NCBI GenBank assembly: GCA_003833135.1
Contig: QZLH01001078.1
Location: 1-11,253 of the forward strand
Reading direction: 5' to 3'
DNA from: Oehlia diaphana
Lineage: Eukaryota > Glomeromycota > Glomeromycetes > Glomerales > Glomeraceae
DNA length: 11,253 nucleotides
In this document: positions 8,575 to 11,253 of the stretch, piece after piece
How positions within the stretch are numbered: the first letter of the stretch is position 1
Layout: each line of letters begins with the position of its first letter
The notes under the pieces: model-generated
Told to the model about the DNA's origin: nothing
Database searches by the model: none
Seen by the model: only the letters and a program-made list of their open reading frames with translations
Made by a program: the position numbers and the translations under genes

Positions 8575-10025
8575 TCAAATTGCCATGCCCAAACCTTCAG
8601 AAATAACTGAATTATTAAGTAATCTAGACGTATAAATAGCTTGTGGATGAGTATCTGATTGATCATTTTCGTCATATTCATCATTTTCACCATTTTCATC
8701 GTTTTTATTAGATGTAGAATTTTCTTCTTCATGCTGTTCCGGATCTTCTTTTTGCTTTTTTTGTTTTCTGATTTTATTGATTTGAGATTTAGTTGGAAGA
8801 TTTGATTTTCTAAGCTTTTCTACTTCTTCGAATTGCTGTTTGATTTCAGGAGATTTACTATATTTAGTTGTATATGACTTATGAAATAATTCAATCAAAT
8901 CACATGTTTCCTTAGCATTTGGCCTATTCTTCGGATCTGGATCCCAACATCTTTTCATTAAATCAATATAACATTCTGGTGCTTCTAAATCATCTATCCT
9001 AGGTCTTGTATTGTCCTTACATATATCTAATGCTAGATAGTGATCATGAGCACGATTTTGAAAAGGTTGTCTTTTAGTTGCTATAAAATACATAATCATA
9101 CCGAAACTATATATATCAGCTGCTTGTGTATAAGGATCACCTCTTAACACTTCAGGAGCTACATAAGGCATGACTCCATAAATATTTTTTTCATCCATAT
9201 TACCAACTTCTCCACATAATCCCATATCCGAAATTCTTATATCCAAACTAATATCTTTATTAGTTTTAAATAATAAATTTCCTGTATGAAAATCTCGATG
9301 AACCATCTGTTTTTGATGAATTTCTTTAAGACCATTAATAATATAAATAAGTTTATTTAATCTTCGTGACCAATCAAAACCTCTAGAATGCTTATTTATC
9401 CAATGAGAAAGATCTCCACGATCCGCGTACTCGAGGACCATAGCATATTCTTTCGTATCTGGATTTTGAGTTATTCCATATATGCTTAGAACCTTAGTGC
9501 CACGTCTAGCCTTTGAATATGCTTTAACCTATTTAATAAATAGGTTAAAAAAAAAAGTTACGATTATTGTATTTTTTTTTTTTTTTTTAAAAAAAAAAAA
9601 AGATTTATAATATCTCATACCTCATTTAAAAATTCTTTAGAGATATTATTACAATTATCTAAACATTTCAAAGCAACATTTTCGTGGGCCAATCTTATCC
9701 ATTTACCATCAAAATATTTTGGATCATTCTTTTTACCGTCACAATATAATGGACCATCCTTCCATATTGCAGAATATACCGTAGCGAAACCACCTTTTCC
9801 TATTTCTTTAAATTTTCTAAATTGATCATAAGGTACCCATTCAAATACTACATCATCCTTATTATTAATTTTTATTTGCATTTCTCGTATAAAATCATCA
9901 ACTTCTTCATTTCCACTGGTCCAGTTTGAAAAATTATTTTTTAAATAACTTTTAAGACATATTTGGCTACACCATTTTTTATCTTCAAAACATTTTTTAC
10001 ATTGTTTCTTATATGTTTTACCCAT
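8575..10025 (-). CDS. TKL-like protein kinase, two exons
   Basis: Predicted cytosolic Ser/Thr or dual-specificity kinase, 452 residues. Exons 10025-9621 and 9528-8575 flank a 92-nt GT-AG intron (9620-9529), phase 0, joining F-L-N-E to V-K-A-Y. The N-terminus has four Cys (C9, C12, C19, C23) in a zinc-ribbon-like spacing, then N-W-T-S-G-N (34-39), seen in many kinases of arbuscular mycorrhizal fungi. The kinase domain runs from about 69 to 350: Gly loop I-G-K-G-G-F-A-T-V (75-83), V-A-L-K with Lys120, E-F-L-N-E for the C-helix, catalytic H-R-D-F-H-T-G-N (Asp214, Asn219), D-M-G in place of D-F-G (Asp236), A-P-E (259-261) and C-W-D-P-D-P-K-N-R-P (329-338). The tail is a basic coil then an Asn/Asp/Glu-rich low-complexity stretch (about 395-430). 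An in-frame TAA at 10043-10041 precedes the ATG, supporting this start. All catalytic residues are present, so it is likely active; its substrate is unknown. The final six residues may come from an adjoining fragment. Confidence 0.9.
9523..9549. repeat. 13-bp perfect inverted repeat over the kinase 3' splice site
   Basis: Positions 9523-9535 and 9537-9549 are perfect reverse complements separated by a single base. The kinase intron's acceptor AG (9530-9529) lies inside one arm. In the transcript this could fold into a stem that hides the acceptor, or the symmetry may be chance in A+T-rich DNA. Confidence 0.8.
9572..9601. repeat. Homopolymer junction T17-A13 in the kinase intron
   Basis: An uninterrupted run of 17 T followed by 13 A lies within the kinase intron, just below the donor site. 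It is self-complementary. Such tracts are prone to length variation and to sequencing or assembly error. Confidence 0.9.
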
Positions 10026-11031
10026 ATTTATCCAGAAAGGTTATTATATAATTGAGTATATATTTTTTTTAAAAAAAAAAAATAAAATTCGATAGTGAAT
10101 GAAAAACTGAAATATAAAATTAATACAAAAAAAAAAAAAAAAAAATCATTATATCTAACGTGTGAAATTTTTAATTTGTGCATATTTTCGACTAATAAAA
10201 ACGCCAAACATTGAACGCCAAAAGAGTTCCCTAACCAAACTAGTTTTAAACAACTTTTAAGCTTTTGATTAACAACCATTTTCGTTATTCTGTACTCTAA
10301 TGTAACGTGAAATTGCATATGATGCATATCATGAATGATCGCCAATCAATTCAATTGCAATGAATATAAAATTGTTTTGGAACTAAGAGATTATAGAATT
10401 AATATCAATTCATATAATGTATTTGAATAGCCAAGTCATAATCAATTATTTTAAGTGACAATAAAAAGGAAAATATAATAGAATACAGTATTATGGTATA
10501 ATGTAGTATAAAAAGAAATAACAATTAATTACAGATAATTTGATACAAAAGCTTCTATGTTATTTTCAAAAAGGTTTCAACTTTCAATATTTATTGATTC
10601 GACAACTGTCATTAGTATTAATAGAAAAAAAGGAAAATTCTTGTAGTCTGGATTCATTTAAATCTTCGAGTGATCCTACAAAAAAGAAACCAAGTGCGCT
10701 ACAAAAATAAAAAGAAAAAAAATAAAATAAAATATAAAATAAAAAATAAACCTAAATAATAAAGTTTTTAAAAAAAAAACGATGAAATAAAGTCTTTTTT
10801 TTATATAAAAAAAGAAAAAACTTTTAAATAAAAGAAGTCGGGTGAACTTATAAAAAATTTAAGAGAAAAAAATACTGAAAAAAATATTAAAAAATTTTTG
10901 AAGATAAATTCCTTCAAAATGATTTAAAAAATATTATTATTTTTGGTATTGAAAAAAAACTGAAAAAAAAAATTATTTTCGGTAAGTGAAAATAAAAAAC
11001 GGATTAAAAAAAAATTATTTTTCGGTATAAA
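10026..11031. other. Non-coding upstream region of the kinase, grading into A-rich simple sequence
   Basis: The stretch to about 10380 is the presumed promoter and 5' UTR of the kinase. A CCAAT motif lies at 10342-10346 (plus strand), and long A/T tracts sit at 10068-10082 and 10128-10145. An open minus-strand frame at 10028-10345 is rich in Phe and Tyr from poly(T) translation and has no domain, so I do not call it. From about 10680 onward the sequence is A-rich with loose repeats of an 'aaaattattttcggta' type (around 10945, 10970-10983 and 11012-11027). No gene was supported. Confidence 0.5.
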
Positions 11032-11107
11032 GTGACCTGACGGACAAGTTCCCCATTGACGAGGGTGATGAAGCCCAACGGACAGCTCTAACGGCCAAGG
11101 ATGTCAG
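11032..11107. other. 76-bp GC-rich island in poly(A)-rich DNA
   Basis: By count 43 of 76 bases are G or C (about 57%), while the DNA on both sides is almost entirely A and T. On the plus strand one frame is open across the island and reads D-L-T-D-K-F-P-I-D-E-G-D-E-A-Q, but a TAA lies just upstream and no start or splice context is clear. It could be a core piece of a dispersed repeat, a coding remnant or a small structured RNA. I cannot assign it. Confidence 0.55.
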
Positions 11108-11253
11108 AAAAAATAAAAAAAATAATAAAATTTATTTTCGATTTTAAAAAAAAAAATGAACCAAAAAAATAAAAATAAAATATTATAATAATAATTCAAA
11201 AAAAAAAAAAAAAAAATAATTTCAAAAATTTCGGTTTGAAAAAAATTTACATT
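11108..11253. other. A-rich low-complexity sequence to the window end
   Basis: This stretch is dominated by A runs with short T-rich breaks, including a 21-base A tract at about 11197-11217 and further 'ttcg(g/a)' motifs like those before the GC-rich island. No gene or structured element was identified. Confidence 0.5.

Noticed and set aside
8412..8732. Open frames on both strands (plus 8412-8606, minus 8502-8732) around the kinase 3' end
   Set aside because: The plus-strand frame is antisense to the membrane-protein fragment; the minus-strand one is an alternative frame of the kinase Asn/Asp-rich tail (Met/Lys/Ile repeats).
10028..10345. 105-codon minus-strand open frame upstream of the kinase
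   Set aside because: Its second half is translated poly(T), it has no domain, and the kinase has its own ATG with an upstream in-frame stop.
10584..10675. Possible 30-codon terminal exon on the minus strand after 'ttttttgtag'
   Set aside because: The reading (S-L-E-D-L-N-E-S-R-L) looks protein-like, but it is too short and isolated to support; the upstream DNA is simple sequence.
1..11253. CRISPR arrays, prokaryotic operons or defence/toxin systems
   Set aside because: The window has spliced eukaryotic genes only; no regularly spaced repeats or bacterial gene architecture were seen.

Overview
The window looks like nuclear DNA of a filamentous fungus, most likely an arbuscular mycorrhizal fungus (Glomeromycotina, Rhizophagus type). 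This is inferred from very high A+T content with long homopolymers, short GT-AG introns (about 65-160 nt), scattered repeats, and a TKL-type kinase with a short Cys-rich N-terminus and an N-W-T-S-G-N motif, a kinase style I associate with that lineage. No prokaryotic operon signals, rRNA or tRNA were seen. Every gene or gene remnant recognised is on the minus strand.

Layout by coordinate: 1-395 is A+T-rich with short 'gcgcataatt' repeats. 396-2250 is a two-exon class 3 lipase (alpha/beta hydrolase) with N-terminal membrane segments and a complete-looking Ser-Asp-His triad. 2251-3958 has no gene. It holds a diverged tandem duplication (copies starting near 2322 and 2796), and the second copy carries a 319-bp insertion (3012-3330) with a poly(A)-like tail and an exact 19-bp target-site duplication, consistent with a short or 5'-truncated non-LTR retroelement. 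3959-4124 is an orphan, unrecognised, coding-like 3' exon.

4667-6674 is a ten-exon UBP6/USP14-type ubiquitin-specific protease. None of its exons is long, so it was reconstructed exon by exon. The family signature is clear from the Cys box to the GGGDWHIAY segment. However, the catalytic Cys codon reads Gly, an A-run carries a -1 frameshift, the ubiquitin-like domain is almost absent, and one intron has a GC donor. It is probably a decayed paralogue, although a single sequencing error could explain the frameshift alone.

6761-8346 is A+T-rich and non-coding, with a perfect 3 x 16-bp tandem repeat. 8347-8550 holds two short, phase-matched exons of a membrane protein that may belong to the phytol/farnesol kinase family; it is a fragment. 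8575-10025 is a two-exon TKL-like protein kinase with all main catalytic motifs. 10026-11253 has no gene but contains a sharp 76-bp GC-rich island in poly(A)-rich DNA.

The genes do not form an evident pathway: lipid hydrolysis, proteasome-associated deubiquitination (probably dead here) and signalling are simply neighbours. I found no evidence for a new multi-gene system. The notable points are the decayed UBP6 copy, the retroelement with its paralogous empty site, the orphan exons and a hairpin over a kinase splice acceptor.
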